Assembly: GCA_902496455.1 (NCBI GenBank)
Contig: CABVAY010000020.1
Span: forward strand, 1-38,641
Source: an uncultured Collinsella sp.
Lineage (GTDB): Bacteria; Actinomycetota; Coriobacteriia; Coriobacteriales; Coriobacteriaceae
DNA length: 38,641 bases
Direction of reading: 5' to 3'
A program made the translations under genes and the position numbers. Under the pieces are notes generated by a model. The model had not been told where the DNA came from. It did no database searches and worked only from the letters and a program-made list of their open reading frames with translations. Within the stretch, counting starts at the first letter, position 1. Every line of letters starts with the position of its first letter. Shown here piece by piece: positions 7,710-18,396 of this stretch.

Positions 7710-8102
7710 CTATTGGGCAAGCTTGAGCTTACACCATGCGATTTCATTATAGAGGTAGGCGCGGCGTGCATCATCCTCCGACAAATTACCCAGCTTCTCT
7801 TCAAAACCTTGAATATCAGCTTTAAGCTTGTCGGCATCGACGGTCGCCAAATCGCAAGCGCGCTCGGCGAGAACGGTCACGACATCGTCCGCAACCTGGG
7901 CATAGCCGCCGGCCACGGCAAACGTGTGGTCGACAGTGCCCATGGCCTTATCGGAAACGCGAACGTAACCGCGGTCGATCGTGCAGATCTCGCTGGAGTG
8001 AGCAGGCAGAACGCCAAACTCGCCATCCGTGGACGGAATCGACACAAACGCAGCGTCGCCCTCATAGGCGCAGCTCACGGGGCACACGATGCGGATACGC
8101 AT
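7710..8102 (-). CDS. atpC: ATP synthase F1 epsilon subunit
   Basis: 130-aa epsilon subunit of the F1 stalk. The N-terminal beta-sandwich carries GEFGVLPAHSS (typical G-x-x-G-x-x-P-x-H) and VAGGYAQVADDVVTVLAERA; a C-terminal helical hairpin follows (about 90-130), the part that can inhibit ATP hydrolysis. Last gene of the operon, 3 bp after atpD, with a strong terminator downstream. Confidence 0.96.
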   Translation of the reverse strand: MRIRIVCPVSCAYEGDAAFVSIPSTDGEFGVLPAHSSEICTIDRGYVRVSDKAMGTVDHTFAVAGGYAQVADDVVTVLAERACDLATVDADKLKADIQGFEEKLGNLSEDDARRAYLYNEIAWCKLKLAQ

Positions 8103-8105
8103 AAC

Positions 8106-9559
<1,454 letters not shown>

Positions 9560-9560
<1 letters not shown>

Positions 9561-10468
9561 TACTGTTCCTCCAATGCTGAGGCTCCGCCGACGATCTCGT
9601 TAATCTCGGTCGTGATCGAAGCCTGGCGCACGCGACTATACGTGCGGGTAAGGGTCGAGATGATCGCGGTGGCGTTTTCCGTCGCGGAGTGCATGGCCTT
9701 GCGGCGTGCACCCTGCTCGGCAGCCGCCGAATCGATCAGGGCCTGGTAGATGACCGTCAGGATATAAGACGGCACAAGCTTGCCGAGAACATGCTCGGGA
9801 GAGGGCACGAACTCGAACGTGGACGAGATGCGCTTAGGGGCGTCGGTCTCGTTCTTACGCGGACCGTGGGCCATAGCGATCATCTCGGGGTCGAGCGGCA
9901 ACAGATGCTCGACGCGAAGCTCCTGATCCACGCGGTTCTTGGCGTGGTGGTAGACAAGCTCGACACGGTCAAGCTCACCGGCACGATACGCATCGCAGAT
10001 ATGAGAGGAGATCATGCGGGCCTGATTGAAATCGGGCTCAGAGGAGTTGCCCTCAAAGTGCATGACAACGTTTGCGCGGTCACGGAAATACGTGGCCGGC
10101 TTACGCCCGCACGCGATGATCTCGTATTCGATGCCGTCGTTCGCCCAAGAAGCGGCGAGCTTTTCGGCCGTGCGCTCCACCGTCGTATTGAAACCGCCGG
10201 CAAGGCCGCGGTCCGAGGCAATAACGACAATCAGGCCATGCTTGACGCTCTCATGCTTCTGCAGCATGGGATCGGTGCCCGAACAGGAGGCGTCGCCGGC
10301 GACCGTCAACATGACGTCGGTCAGCGCCTCCTTATAGGGCTCGGCCTGCTTGGAGCGATCGAGGGCACGACGAATCTTGGCCGTAGAGACCATCTCCATC
10401 GTGCGCGTGATCTGCTTGGTCGTGGTAACCGAGGAGATTCGCTTCTTAATGTCGCGAAGGTTGGCCAT
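9560..10468 (-). CDS. atpG: ATP synthase F1 gamma subunit
   Basis: Central rotor shaft, 302 aa. N-terminal helix MANLRDIKKRISSVTTTKQITRTMEMVS is the family hallmark; the middle has the ASDRGLAGGFN motif; the C-terminal helix carries EQGARRKAMHSATENA. Five bp downstream of atpA and overlapping the atpD start by one base. Confidence 0.97.
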
Positions 10469-10473
10469 AGGGC

Positions 10474-12072
10474 TTAGTTCTCCTCTGATCCAGTCGTATC
10501 GGCATGGTGCTTAGCCATGAACTGCTGCTTAAAGTCGCCGATGACGCGCAGGAGCTCAGCCTTGGTGTCATCATCGATCTTCTTGGCGCGAACCTTGTCG
10601 AGCAGCGAACCAAAGCCATTGTCCATGTACTCGATGAGCTCGGCACGGAAGGGCAGCACGTCGGCGATCTCCAGGTCATCCAGGAAGCCCTCGTTGCCAG
10701 CGAACAGCGTAACGATCTGCTCGCCAACCTCAAACGGCTTGTAACGCGGCTGCTTCAGGAGCTCGGTCATGCGAGCACCGTGGGTCAGCTGCTTCTGAGT
10801 AGCCTCGTCGAGGTCGGAGCCGAACTGCGTAAAGCCAGCGAGCTCCTGATAGGAAGCGAGGTCCAGACGGAGGTTGCCGGCGACCTGCTTCATGGCCTTG
10901 GTCTGCGCATCGCCACCGACGCGGGACACGGAGATACCCACGTCGACTGCCGGGCGCTGACCCTGGAAGAAGAGCTCGGACTGCAGGTAGATCTGACCAT
11001 CGGTAATGGAAATGACGTTGGTCGGAATGTAGGCCGAGACGTCGCCGTCCTGGGTCTCGATGATCGGCAGTGCCGTCATGGAGCCGTAACCGTTCTTCTT
11101 GGACATCTTGACGGCACGCTCGAGCAGACGAGAGTGCAGGTAGAAGATGTCGCCAGGATAGGCCTCGCGTCCGGGCGGACGATGCAGCGTCAGCGACATC
11201 TGACGGTAGGCCACAGCCTGCTTGGACAGGTCGTCGTAGATGACGAGCACGTGGCCGCCGGGGTTGGTCTCGCTGGCGGGCTTGCCGTCCTCGCCGTTGT
11301 ACATGAAGAACTCGCCAATAGCGGCACCGGCCATAGGCGCGATGTACTGCATAGGGGCGGAATCGGCAGCAGTGGCCGAAACGATGATGGTGTAGTCGAG
11401 CGCACCGTGCTGAGCGAGGGTCTCACGGATGTTGGCAACCGTGGAGGCCTTCTGGCCGATGGCGACATAGATGCAGACCATGCCCTTGCCGCGCTGGTTG
11501 AGGATAGCGTCGATGGCGATGGCGGTCTTACCGGTCTTACGGTCGCCGATGATGAGCTCACGCTGACCGCGGCCAATAGGCACCATGGAGTCGATAGCGA
11601 GCAGACCGGTCTGAACCGGCTCGCACACCGGGGTACGATCGATGACGCCGGGAGCCTTGAACTCGATGGGGCGACGGTGCGTGGCGACGATGTCGCCCAG
11701 GCCGTCGATGGGCTGGCCGAGCGGATTGACGACGCGGCCGAGCATGGCACGGCTCACGGGGATATCCATAATGCGGCCAGTGGTGCGGCACTCGTCGCCT
11801 TCCTTGATGGAGTCGACGGCACCAAACAGAACGGCGCCGACCTCGTCACGGTCAAGGTTCTGGGCAAGGCCGAAGACGGTCTCACCGGTATCGGAGCTCT
11901 TGAACTCCAGAAGCTCGCCTGCCATGGCGCTCTTGAGGCCGGAGACGCGCGCGATGCCGTCGCCTACCTCGTCGACCGTTGAAACCTCATGCGTATCGAC
12001 CGTCGCGGAGAGGCTCGTGAGCTGCTCCTGCAGTTTCTTGGCGATATCCTGGGCATTGAGGGTTTCGGACAT
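10474..12072 (-). CDS. atpA: ATP synthase F1 alpha subunit
   Basis: Regulatory nucleotide-binding subunit, 532 aa, slightly longer than average because of its N- and C-terminal extensions. P-loop GDRKTGKT (176-183), Arg finger region ISVSRVGGDAQ, and the usual N-terminal beta-barrel. The ATG overlaps the atpH stop by one base (TAATG). Confidence 0.97.
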   Translation of the reverse strand: MSETLNAQDIAKKLQEQLTSLSATVDTHEVSTVDEVGDGIARVSGLKSAMAGELLEFKSSDTGETVFGLAQNLDRDEVGAVLFGAVDSIKEGDECRTTGRIMDIPVSRAMLGRVVNPLGQPIDGLGDIVATHRRPIEFKAPGVIDRTPVCEPVQTGLLAIDSMVPIGRGQRELIIGDRKTGKTAIAIDAILNQRGKGMVCIYVAIGQKASTVANIRETLAQHGALDYTIIVSATAADSAPMQYIAPMAGAAIGEFFMYNGEDGKPASETNPGGHVLVIYDDLSKQAVAYRQMSLTLHRPPGREAYPGDIFYLHSRLLERAVKMSKKNGYGSMTALPIIETQDGDVSAYIPTNVISITDGQIYLQSELFFQGQRPAVDVGISVSRVGGDAQTKAMKQVAGNLRLDLASYQELAGFTQFGSDLDEATQKQLTHGARMTELLKQPRYKPFEVGEQIVTLFAGNEGFLDDLEIADVLPFRAELIEYMDNGFGSLLDKVRAKKIDDDTKAELLRVIGDFKQQFMAKHHADTTGSEEN

Positions 12073-12548
12073 TAGGCTTCACCTCCGTACGAATTAGCAG
12101 AGTTTGCGAGGGTCTCCTGCGCGATGCGCAGCTGCGTCTTGACGGAAATGTCACGACGCTCACCGCGGGCCTCGAGCACCAGGCCGCCCACGATAGACGG
12201 GTCGACCTGCTCGATAAGGAATACCTTGCGGCCGAAGTCCTGCTCGCATTTCTTAGTGATGGTTTGACGCAGCTCGTCGTCGAGCGGGATCGCCGTGGTG
12301 ACGGTCACGCCCACTACATCCTCGTCTTCCTCGGCAACATACTTAAAGGCAGCTGCCACCTTGGGAAGAAGGTCGAGCTGGTCGCGCTTGGACATGGTGT
12401 CGAGCACGGCGATGATCTCGGGGCTGGCAGAAGCCAAGCGCTCGACCATCTCGAGATCCTCGAACACATGGTTCTCGGCCTTGGCGGCTTCCAAAAGGGA
12501 ACGCGCGTAGGTCTCGAGCACCTTGTCCTGATAGCGGCTAGTCGGCAT
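12072..12548 (-). CDS. atpH: ATP synthase F1 delta subunit
   Basis: 158-aa peripheral-stalk subunit (OSCP-like) linking F1 to the b dimer. The family C-terminal signature is LIEQVDPSIVGGLVLEARGERRDISVKTQL. It overlaps the end of atpF by 11 bp and the start of atpA by one base. Confidence 0.95.
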   Translation of the reverse strand: MPTSRYQDKVLETYARSLLEAAKAENHVFEDLEMVERLASASPEIIAVLDTMSKRDQLDLLPKVAAAFKYVAEEDEDVVGVTVTTAIPLDDELRQTITKKCEQDFGRKVFLIEQVDPSIVGGLVLEARGERRDISVKTQLRIAQETLANSANSYGGEA

Positions 12549-13140
12549 TCAGGCTACCTGCTTCCTGGATGTAGCGCTCGATGAGCTTCTTCTGCTCGGC
12601 ATCGTCCTCGAGTGCCTCGCCCACGATCTTGGTGGCGACGGCAACGGACAGGTCGGCGATGGAGCTCGCGGCACCGGCATAGATGGACTTGCGCTCGTCC
12701 TCGACGGTCGTATGGGCCTTGGCGATGATCTCCTCGGCCTCCTTGTGAGCAGCCTCGATGATACGGGCACGCTCGGACTCGGCGTCCTTACGGGCCTCGA
12801 GAACGATGTCGGCAGCCTGACGACGGGCGTCGGTGACGATCGAGTCGGACTCAGCGCGCTTGGCGATGGCCTCCTGCTTGGTCTTCTCGGCCTCGTCGAG
12901 GCTCTCCTCGATCTTCTTGCCGCGCTCCTCCATGGTTTTCATGATGCCCGGCAGGGCGACCTTGGCCAGCACGATCCAGATAATCAGGAAGGCGATAAGC
13001 GCCGGGATGAACTCCGCCATCTTAGGGATGAGGATGTCCGCACCGGCGGCGCCGTCCTCGGCGAACGCGGAAACCGGCATGAGCAGCGCGGCCGCGGACG
13101 CGGAGAGTGCGATCGCGCTCTTCTGGGATGAAAGATTCAT
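12538..13140 (-). CDS. atpF: ATP synthase Fo b subunit, with a signal-peptide-like N-terminus
   Basis: 200-aa peripheral stalk subunit. A membrane helix (about 44-66, FIPALIAFLIIWIVLAKVALP) is followed by a long charged coiled coil to the C-terminus. The oddity is upstream of that helix: residues 1-27 look like an export signal (basic start, Ala/Leu-rich core, SAFA-ED cleavage-type end). Most b subunits begin directly with the membrane anchor. Strong context between atpE and atpH makes the identity secure. Confidence 0.95.
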   Translation of the reverse strand: MNLSSQKSAIALSASAAALLMPVSAFAEDGAAGADILIPKMAEFIPALIAFLIIWIVLAKVALPGIMKTMEERGKKIEESLDEAEKTKQEAIAKRAESDSIVTDARRQAADIVLEARKDAESERARIIEAAHKEAEEIIAKAHTTVEDERKSIYAGAASSIADLSVAVATKIVGEALEDDAEQKKLIERYIQEAGSLNAD

Positions 13141-13155
13141 ACTTGACGCTCCGTG

Positions 13156-13350
13156 CTATTTAACGATCAGCGCGACAACGAAGCCGATCAGAGCCAGAGC
13201 CTCGCCGAAAGCGGAGCCCATGATGAAGACGGTGAACACGCGGCCCTGGACCTCAGGCTGACGGGCCATAGCACCCGTAGCACCCAGAGCAGACAGGCCG
13301 ATAGCAAGACCAGCGCCGATAACACCGAGACCGTAACCGATAACTCCCAC
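13156..13350 (-). CDS. atpE: ATP synthase Fo c subunit
   Basis: Proteolipid of the c ring, 64 aa, a short example. Two glycine/alanine-rich helices are joined by the polar loop ARQPE (29-33). The ion-binding carboxylate is Glu50 in GSAFGEALALIGF; the residues after it (ALALIG) do not match the Na+ ligand pattern, so proton coupling is likely. The GTG at 13350 follows a perfect AGGAGG by 4 nt and an in-frame stop lies a short way upstream, so the short N-terminus is real. Confidence 0.94.
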   Translation of the reverse strand: MGVIGYGLGVIGAGLAIGLSALGATGAMARQPEVQGRVFTVFIMGSAFGEALALIGFVVALIVK

Positions 13351-13474
13351 GATTCCTCCTTTGTCGTGCGTGTCTTATTTCACGCAGGATAACCTTTTTA
13401 TAACTGCCGGGCTCCATGGGTACGGGCACCGGCGGTTTAACGAATTGCCTTACCTTTAAGGCACGAACGGAAGA

Positions 13475-14278
13475 CTACTCCTCCTCCGCGACCTCCTCTG
13501 CCTCGGAGACATACACGGCGGTAAGGACCGTGAAGACGTAAGCCTGGATGGCGCCGACCACAAGCTCGATCGCATAGATCAGGATGAGGATGGCAAGCCA
13601 GGCCAGCGAAGGCAGGGCGCCGACGGCGTGGGCCGCGGAAACCTGCTGAAGCAGCGGCTGCATGAACATGCTCGCCATGATGGCGAACGAGCCCATGACC
13701 ACGTGTCCTGCGAACATGTTGCAGAACAGACGGACGGCAAGCGTGATGAGGCGCAGGAAGGTCGAGAAAAGCTCGACGACCCACACGAGCACGTTCATCG
13801 GGAAGCTCACGCCCTGCGGGGCGAGGCTCTTGATGTAGCCGATCACGCCGTGAGCCTTGCATCCGTAGTAGATGAAGTACACGAAGGCGAAAATGGCGAG
13901 TGCGGCGGTGGAGCCGATTGCGCCGGTGCCGGGCTTCATTCCCGGGATCAGGCCGATCATGTTATTGATCAGGATGAACAGGAAAAGCGAGCACAGGAAC
14001 GGGAAGTGCTTCTTCCAGTTCTCACCCACGACACCCTTGCCGATATCGTTCTCGACGTACTCGATGATGTACTCGAAACCGTTGACGAAGAAGCCCTTGG
14101 GAACCAGGGTCTGCTTCTTCTTGAACACGGCCAGGACGATCAGGAGCACGATCGTGGAGACGATCAGCCAAAACGAGTACTGCGTGATGCCGCAGCTCAG
14201 ATCGCCCACGACAGGGGTGGAGCTGAACTCGCTGACCAGATGATTAATCTCATCAGGCAGCTTTTCAAAAATTTCCAC
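13475..14278 (-). CDS. atpB: ATP synthase Fo a subunit
   Basis: 267-aa multi-pass channel subunit. The essential arginine is Arg183 in LITLAVRLFCNMFAGH; downstream AIELVVGAIQAYVFTVL is the other conserved helix. The GTG at 14278 has AAAGG 6 nt upstream. The C-terminus is acidic (EAEEVAEEE). A 124-bp gap separates it from atpE and holds no gene. Confidence 0.96.
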   Translation of the reverse strand: MEIFEKLPDEINHLVSEFSSTPVVGDLSCGITQYSFWLIVSTIVLLIVLAVFKKKQTLVPKGFFVNGFEYIIEYVENDIGKGVVGENWKKHFPFLCSLFLFILINNMIGLIPGMKPGTGAIGSTAALAIFAFVYFIYYGCKAHGVIGYIKSLAPQGVSFPMNVLVWVVELFSTFLRLITLAVRLFCNMFAGHVVMGSFAIMASMFMQPLLQQVSAAHAVGALPSLAWLAILILIYAIELVVGAIQAYVFTVLTAVYVSEAEEVAEEE

Positions 14279-14281
14279 GAC

Positions 14282-14593
14282 TTACCTTTCGACCTCATGA
14301 GGATCTCGCAGCGCCTTGGCGACGCGAACCGCGCAGGCGGCCATAAAGGCCACGAAGCCGATTGCCTCGCCCAGGAGGAACATGCGAAATGCCTCTCCGA
14401 ACAACACAAACACAACCAAGGTAAAGACAAGCAACGCGATTGCCGAGACCGCGAGACTCACCATACCCTTGAGCATGTCCGCATTCTGCTTATCGTCAAG
14501 AACCGGCTTGAGCGTAAAGACAAAGGGAAGGAAGGCAATCGCGCCCGCGATGGCACCTGCAACGATAGCGAGCAGATCGGCTATCTGAAACAC
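14282..14593 (-). CDS. ATP synthase I (AtpI)-like membrane protein
   Basis: About 103 aa with four predicted hydrophobic helices (near 7-27, 40-60, 62-80 and 76-95), first in the atp operon and 3 bp ahead of atpB. Position and topology fit the AtpI/UncI family, which helps c-ring assembly; there is no decisive motif. The GTG at 14593 is preferred (GAGGA 5 nt upstream); a GTG at 14605 would add four residues but sits almost on its AGGA. Confidence 0.75.
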   Translation of the reverse strand: MFQIADLLAIVAGAIAGAIAFLPFVFTLKPVLDDKQNADMLKGMVSLAVSAIALLVFTLVVFVLFGEAFRMFLLGEAIGFVAFMAACAVRVAKALRDPHEVER

Positions 14594-14655
14594 TGGCGTC
14601 CTCACTTTCCTTTTTTATCGCCTCACAGGACAGTTCCCGCCAAACATTGGTGACT

Positions 14656-14683
14656 ATTGTACGAGCCAATCGCTAAAGTACAA
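14656..14683 (-). promoter_or_regulatory. promoter of the atp operon
   Basis: On the minus strand TTGTAC (14678-14683), a 16-bp spacer and TACAAT (14656-14661), about 60 bp ahead of the first gene. The -10 box matches the consensus at five of six bases. The rest of the 282-bp gap (14594-14875) between the atp operon and upp holds nothing else recognised. Confidence 0.65.
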
Positions 14684-14875
14684 CCGAAAAAGCATCGGTT
14701 AATACGCACCTGTTCGTTTTCTTAAGACCTTCTTTATGCCGCAGGTACGGTAATACGTTTTTCTCGAACCCCTCAGCGCAAAACGTCCGTTAACAGGAGT
14801 GCGCGTGGACGTCTTTTGCTCGCCCGCGCGCACCATTTCTTCGTATTTTCGACGTTAGCCGGTATGGCTCAGAGA

Positions 14876-15523
14876 TTACAGCGTGCCGTAGATGCGGTCG
14901 CCGGCGTCGCCGAGGCCGGGAACGATGTAGGCAGCCTCGTTGAGATGGTCGTCGATGGCGCAGGTATAGATATGCACATCAGGATCCTTCTCAGTCAGCG
15001 ACTTGAGGCCCTCGGGGGCCGCGACGATGCACAGCATGCGGATGTCCTTGACACCGCGCTCGCGCAGGTAGCTGATGGCCATCTCGGCCGAACCGCCCGT
15101 GGCAAGCATGGGGTCGACGACCAGGCAGATGCGCTGGTCGATATCCTTGGGCATCTTGCAGTAATACTCGTGCGGCTCGTGGGTGACCTCGTCGCGCTCC
15201 ATGCCGATGTGGCCCACGCGAGCGGAGGGCACCAGGTCGAGGATGCCGTCGACCATGCCAAGGCCCGCACGCAGGATGGGCACGATGGCGAGTTTCTTGC
15301 CGGCAAGCTGTTTGAACGTGGCGGTAGTGATGGGGGTCTCGACCTCGACGTCTTCCATGGGCAGGTCGCGCATGGCCTCGTAGCCGTCAAAAAGTGCGAG
15401 CTCGCGCACAAGCTGGCGGAACTGGTTGGTGCCGGTGTTTTTGTCGCGCAGGATCGACAGCTTGTGCTGGACGAGCGGGTGGTCGACAAGCGTCACACGG
15501 GACGCGTCGTAGGTGACGGTCAT
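14876..15523 (-). CDS. upp: uracil phosphoribosyltransferase
   Basis: Pyrimidine salvage: uracil + PRPP to UMP. 215 aa. PRPP-binding loop VVDPMLATGGSA (136-146), the LRAGLGM segment (84-90), and the C-terminal uracil-binding region DHLNEAAYIVPGLGDAGDRIYGT. The ATG at 15523 is chosen since the family begins there and AAGGGG lies about 11 nt upstream; upstream in-frame residues do not resemble the family. Confidence 0.97.
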   Translation of the reverse strand: MTVTYDASRVTLVDHPLVQHKLSILRDKNTGTNQFRQLVRELALFDGYEAMRDLPMEDVEVETPITTATFKQLAGKKLAIVPILRAGLGMVDGILDLVPSARVGHIGMERDEVTHEPHEYYCKMPKDIDQRICLVVDPMLATGGSAEMAISYLRERGVKDIRMLCIVAAPEGLKSLTEKDPDVHIYTCAIDDHLNEAAYIVPGLGDAGDRIYGTL

Positions 15524-15646
15524 GGGTTGATTGCCCCTTTCGTTGCGGCCGCAAAACGACCTTGCTGACAAGGCGCGAAGCAATGTTGCCGCCGCACGCC
15601 ATGCATTAGTTTAGCGGTTTGTTATATCGAGCAGCCCATCACAGCC

Positions 15647-17188
15647 CTACTGTGCGATGCTGAGCGAGCGCCTGACTGCATCACGCCAGCCCGCAAGGTT
15701 TTGCTCGCGGCGCTCGGCGGACATGTGGGGAAGGAAGGTCCTAACGATCTGGGCATTTTGCTCCAGTTCTTCCAGGTCTTCCCAATAGCCGACGGCAAGA
15801 CCCGCCAAGTACGCGGCACCGATTGCCGTGGTCTCCACCGTCTCGCATTGCAGCACGGGGATATCCAGCAGGTCGGCCTGGAATTGCATGATGAACTCGT
15901 TGCGTGAGGCGCCGCCATCGACGGACAGGCGCTCAATCGAAAGTCCCACGTCCTGCTCCATGGCGCGCAGCACGTCATAACTCTGGTAGGCCATGGACTC
16001 GCAGGCCGCACGCACAATGGTCGCGCGACTCGAGGCACCGGTCAGGCCACACACGATACCGCGGGCACGCGGGTCCCACCAGGGAGCACCCAGGCCAGCG
16101 AAGGCGGGGACGAAGTAGCAGCCCTCGTTGTCGTTGATCGAAGCGGCGAGTTGCGCGGACTCGCTCACACTCGAGATGATGCCCATGTTGTTGCGCAGCC
16201 AGTTCATGGTTGAGCCGGCGGCAAAGATAGAACCCTCGAGCGCATAGCTGATCTTGCCGTCCGCGGCGATGCCGATCGTGGAGACCAGACCGTTCTTGGA
16301 TTCGACGACCTCGTCGCCGGTGTTCATGAGCATAAAGCAACCCGTGCCATAGGTGTTTTTGGTCTGGCCGGGATGGAAGCAGCAGTGGCCGAACAGCGAC
16401 GCCTGCTGATCGCCCGCCACGCCCATGATGGGCGGCATGTTGGTCATGATGTCGCTCGCGACGCGGCCGTAGTCGCCCGAGCTCCAACGAACCTCGGGCA
16501 TCATGGAACGTGGAACGTCAAAGAGCGCCAGCAGGTCGTCGTCCCAATCAAGCGTATGGATATTAAAGAGCGCCGTGCGGCTGGCATTGGTGTAGTCGGT
16601 GGCAAAGACCTGACTGCCGGTGAGGTTGTAGATGAGCCAGGTATCGATGGTGCCAAACATGAGGTCGCCCGCCGCCGCGCTCTCACGCGCACCGTCGACG
16701 TTGTCGAGGATCCACTGCACCTTGGAAGCCGAGAAATACGGATCGAGCGTGAGTCCCGTGCGGGAGCGCACCAGCTCTTCTGCGCCCCGCTCGACCAGCT
16801 CGTCGATCAGAGGTGCGGTGCGACGGCATTGCCACACGATGGCGTTATAGATGGGTTGGCCGCTTATGCGGTCCCACACCACCGTGGTCTCGCGCTGGTT
16901 GGAGATACCGATGGCGGCGATGCGGTCAGAATGGATGCCGCTCTTAAACTGGACCTCCATCATCACGCCGATCTGGCTGGCAAGCACCTCCATGGGGTCT
17001 TGCTCTATCCAGCCGGGACGCGGGAAGCTGGTTTTGACGCTACGACGTGCCTGCGCGACGATGCAGCCGTACTCGTCGACGATGGTCGCAAGTACCGAGG
17101 TGGTGCCGCAGTCGAGCGCCATGATGTAGGAACCGCCAAAGTTAAACGAGGCATCTTCCATGCCCAGGCTGCCCAGATTCAACGACAT
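15647..17188 (-). CDS. glpK: glycerol kinase
   Basis: FGGY-family kinase making glycerol-3-phosphate, 513 aa. N-terminal phosphate loop ALDCGTTSV, glycerol-site GWIEQDP and SNQRETTVVWD, DTWLIYNLTG, GVAGDQQASLFG, and the C-terminal SVDGGASRNEF loop. AAGGTG lies 7 nt before the ATG. It starts 13 bp after tsaC ends, so the two are probably co-transcribed. No glycerol facilitator or glycerophosphate dehydrogenase is present in the window. Confidence 0.97.
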   Translation of the reverse strand: MSLNLGSLGMEDASFNFGGSYIMALDCGTTSVLATIVDEYGCIVAQARRSVKTSFPRPGWIEQDPMEVLASQIGVMMEVQFKSGIHSDRIAAIGISNQRETTVVWDRISGQPIYNAIVWQCRRTAPLIDELVERGAEELVRSRTGLTLDPYFSASKVQWILDNVDGARESAAAGDLMFGTIDTWLIYNLTGSQVFATDYTNASRTALFNIHTLDWDDDLLALFDVPRSMMPEVRWSSGDYGRVASDIMTNMPPIMGVAGDQQASLFGHCCFHPGQTKNTYGTGCFMLMNTGDEVVESKNGLVSTIGIAADGKISYALEGSIFAAGSTMNWLRNNMGIISSVSESAQLAASINDNEGCYFVPAFAGLGAPWWDPRARGIVCGLTGASSRATIVRAACESMAYQSYDVLRAMEQDVGLSIERLSVDGGASRNEFIMQFQADLLDIPVLQCETVETTAIGAAYLAGLAVGYWEDLEELEQNAQIVRTFLPHMSAERREQNLAGWRDAVRRSLSIAQ

Positions 17189-17201
17189 CGCTTACACCTT
17201 T

Positions 17202-17945
17202 CTATTGCATCGGGTCGGACAGGACCCGTTCGATCTCTGATGCGGGAAGTGCGCCTTGGCGCAGGATCTGGAGCCCGCCGTGCTGGAACGACACGATGGT
17301 CGAGGCGTCGCGACACGGGGTCTCGCCGGCGTCGACGGCAACATCGACCCCCTCCAGGATGCGACCTTCGACGGCGGCAAAGCTTGCCGGCGAGGGCGCG
17401 CCGTGTGTGTTGGCGCTGGTGCAGGCAAGAGGGCTGCCGCAGGCGCGGATGAGCGCTTGCACCACGGGCGAAGCCGAAGCGCGAAGTGCCACCGTGTCGT
17501 CGGCGGCGCGCATAAAGGTCGGCACGCAGGGGGCCGCCTTGACCACGATAGTCAGGGCGCCCGGCCAGCATCGTCGGGCAAGCACGCGGGCCTCTTCCGG
17601 GATATCCACGCCATAGCGGTCGAGTGCTTCGACGCCATCGACCAGCCAAGCGACGGTTTGCGTGAGCTCACGTTGCTTGAGAGTGAAGATACGGCGATAG
17701 CCGGTGCCGAGCGCAGGAACTGCGGCGCCATTGACGGCAGCCTGCGGATCGCGCGGCCACGATGGGAATTCGCTTGTATCTTGGGGCACGGCGTCCGAGA
17801 AGGCGTTGACTGCCACGGCGACACCGTAGACGGTCTCGGTCGGAATCAAGGCCAGGCCGCCGCGGCCGAGCACCTCGGCCGTGCGCTCGACGGCAAGCCG
17901 ATGCGGCTCGCGCGTTCCCTCGTATACCCGATAGACCGTCTGCAT
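17202..17945 (-). CDS. L-threonylcarbamoyladenylate synthase (TsaC/Sua5/YrdC family)
   Basis: Makes threonylcarbamoyl-AMP for the t6A37 modification of ANN-decoding tRNAs. PTETVYG (35-41) and the LACTSANTHGAPSP segment are diagnostic. Compared with the usual arrangement, where the KxR motif (here LKQRE) follows PTETVYG by about 20 residues, about 30 extra residues are inserted (roughly 50-85). 247 aa. Only a weak ribosome site precedes the ATG. In many bacteria it lies right after prmC; here a toxin-antitoxin pair separates them. Confidence 0.9.
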   Translation of the reverse strand: MQTVYRVYEGTREPHRLAVERTAEVLGRGGLALIPTETVYGVAVAVNAFSDAVPQDTSEFPSWPRDPQAAVNGAAVPALGTGYRRIFTLKQRELTQTVAWLVDGVEALDRYGVDIPEEARVLARRCWPGALTIVVKAAPCVPTFMRAADDTVALRASASPVVQALIRACGSPLACTSANTHGAPSPASFAAVEGRILEGVDVAVDAGETPCRDASTIVSFQHGGLQILRQGALPASEIERVLSDPMQ

Positions 17946-18093
17946 GTGTATGCCAGCCCCTTACGCTCCGGTGCAAGTTTGTTTACTGTGGGGCATTCTC
18001 GCACGAAACATTCAACCTATTTGCCCAGAGCGCATGTTGGTTTGGTGAGCGGCTCTAGTAGTCGGTGAAAGTGAGGGGGTTAATTGAAGATTT

Positions 18094-18396
18094 TTAGCGC
18101 GCAAGCGTAACGGTACGATCGGGAAACTCGATGCTTGCAACCAGTTTTCCGCCGAGGCTCTCTGCGTACCTGCTCAGCGTGTCGAGCCTCATCGAACCCA
18201 ACTCCCCACGCTCGAGCTCGGATACACGTTTTTGAGAAACGCCCATCGACTGGGCGACCGACGCCTGTGTTAGATCTTTTAACCTGCGAATCTGAGCAAG
18301 CTTATAGGCTTCGATACGATCGCGAGTCCTCTCCTGCTCGGCGGTAATGGAGTCGCGTGTTATCCCGCGAGATTCCATATACTCATGCAGTTCCAT
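18094..18396 (-). CDS. XRE-family antitoxin (HigA-like)
   Basis: 100-aa DNA-binding protein with a helix-turn-helix (about 40-75: LTQASVAQSMGVSQKRVSELERGEL) behind a charged N-terminal helix. It overlaps the toxin gene end by 14 bp. The toxin-first order and a HigB-type partner support an antitoxin that also represses the operon promoter. Confidence 0.85.
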   Translation of the reverse strand: MELHEYMESRGITRDSITAEQERTRDRIEAYKLAQIRRLKDLTQASVAQSMGVSQKRVSELERGELGSMRLDTLSRYAESLGGKLVASIEFPDRTVTLAR

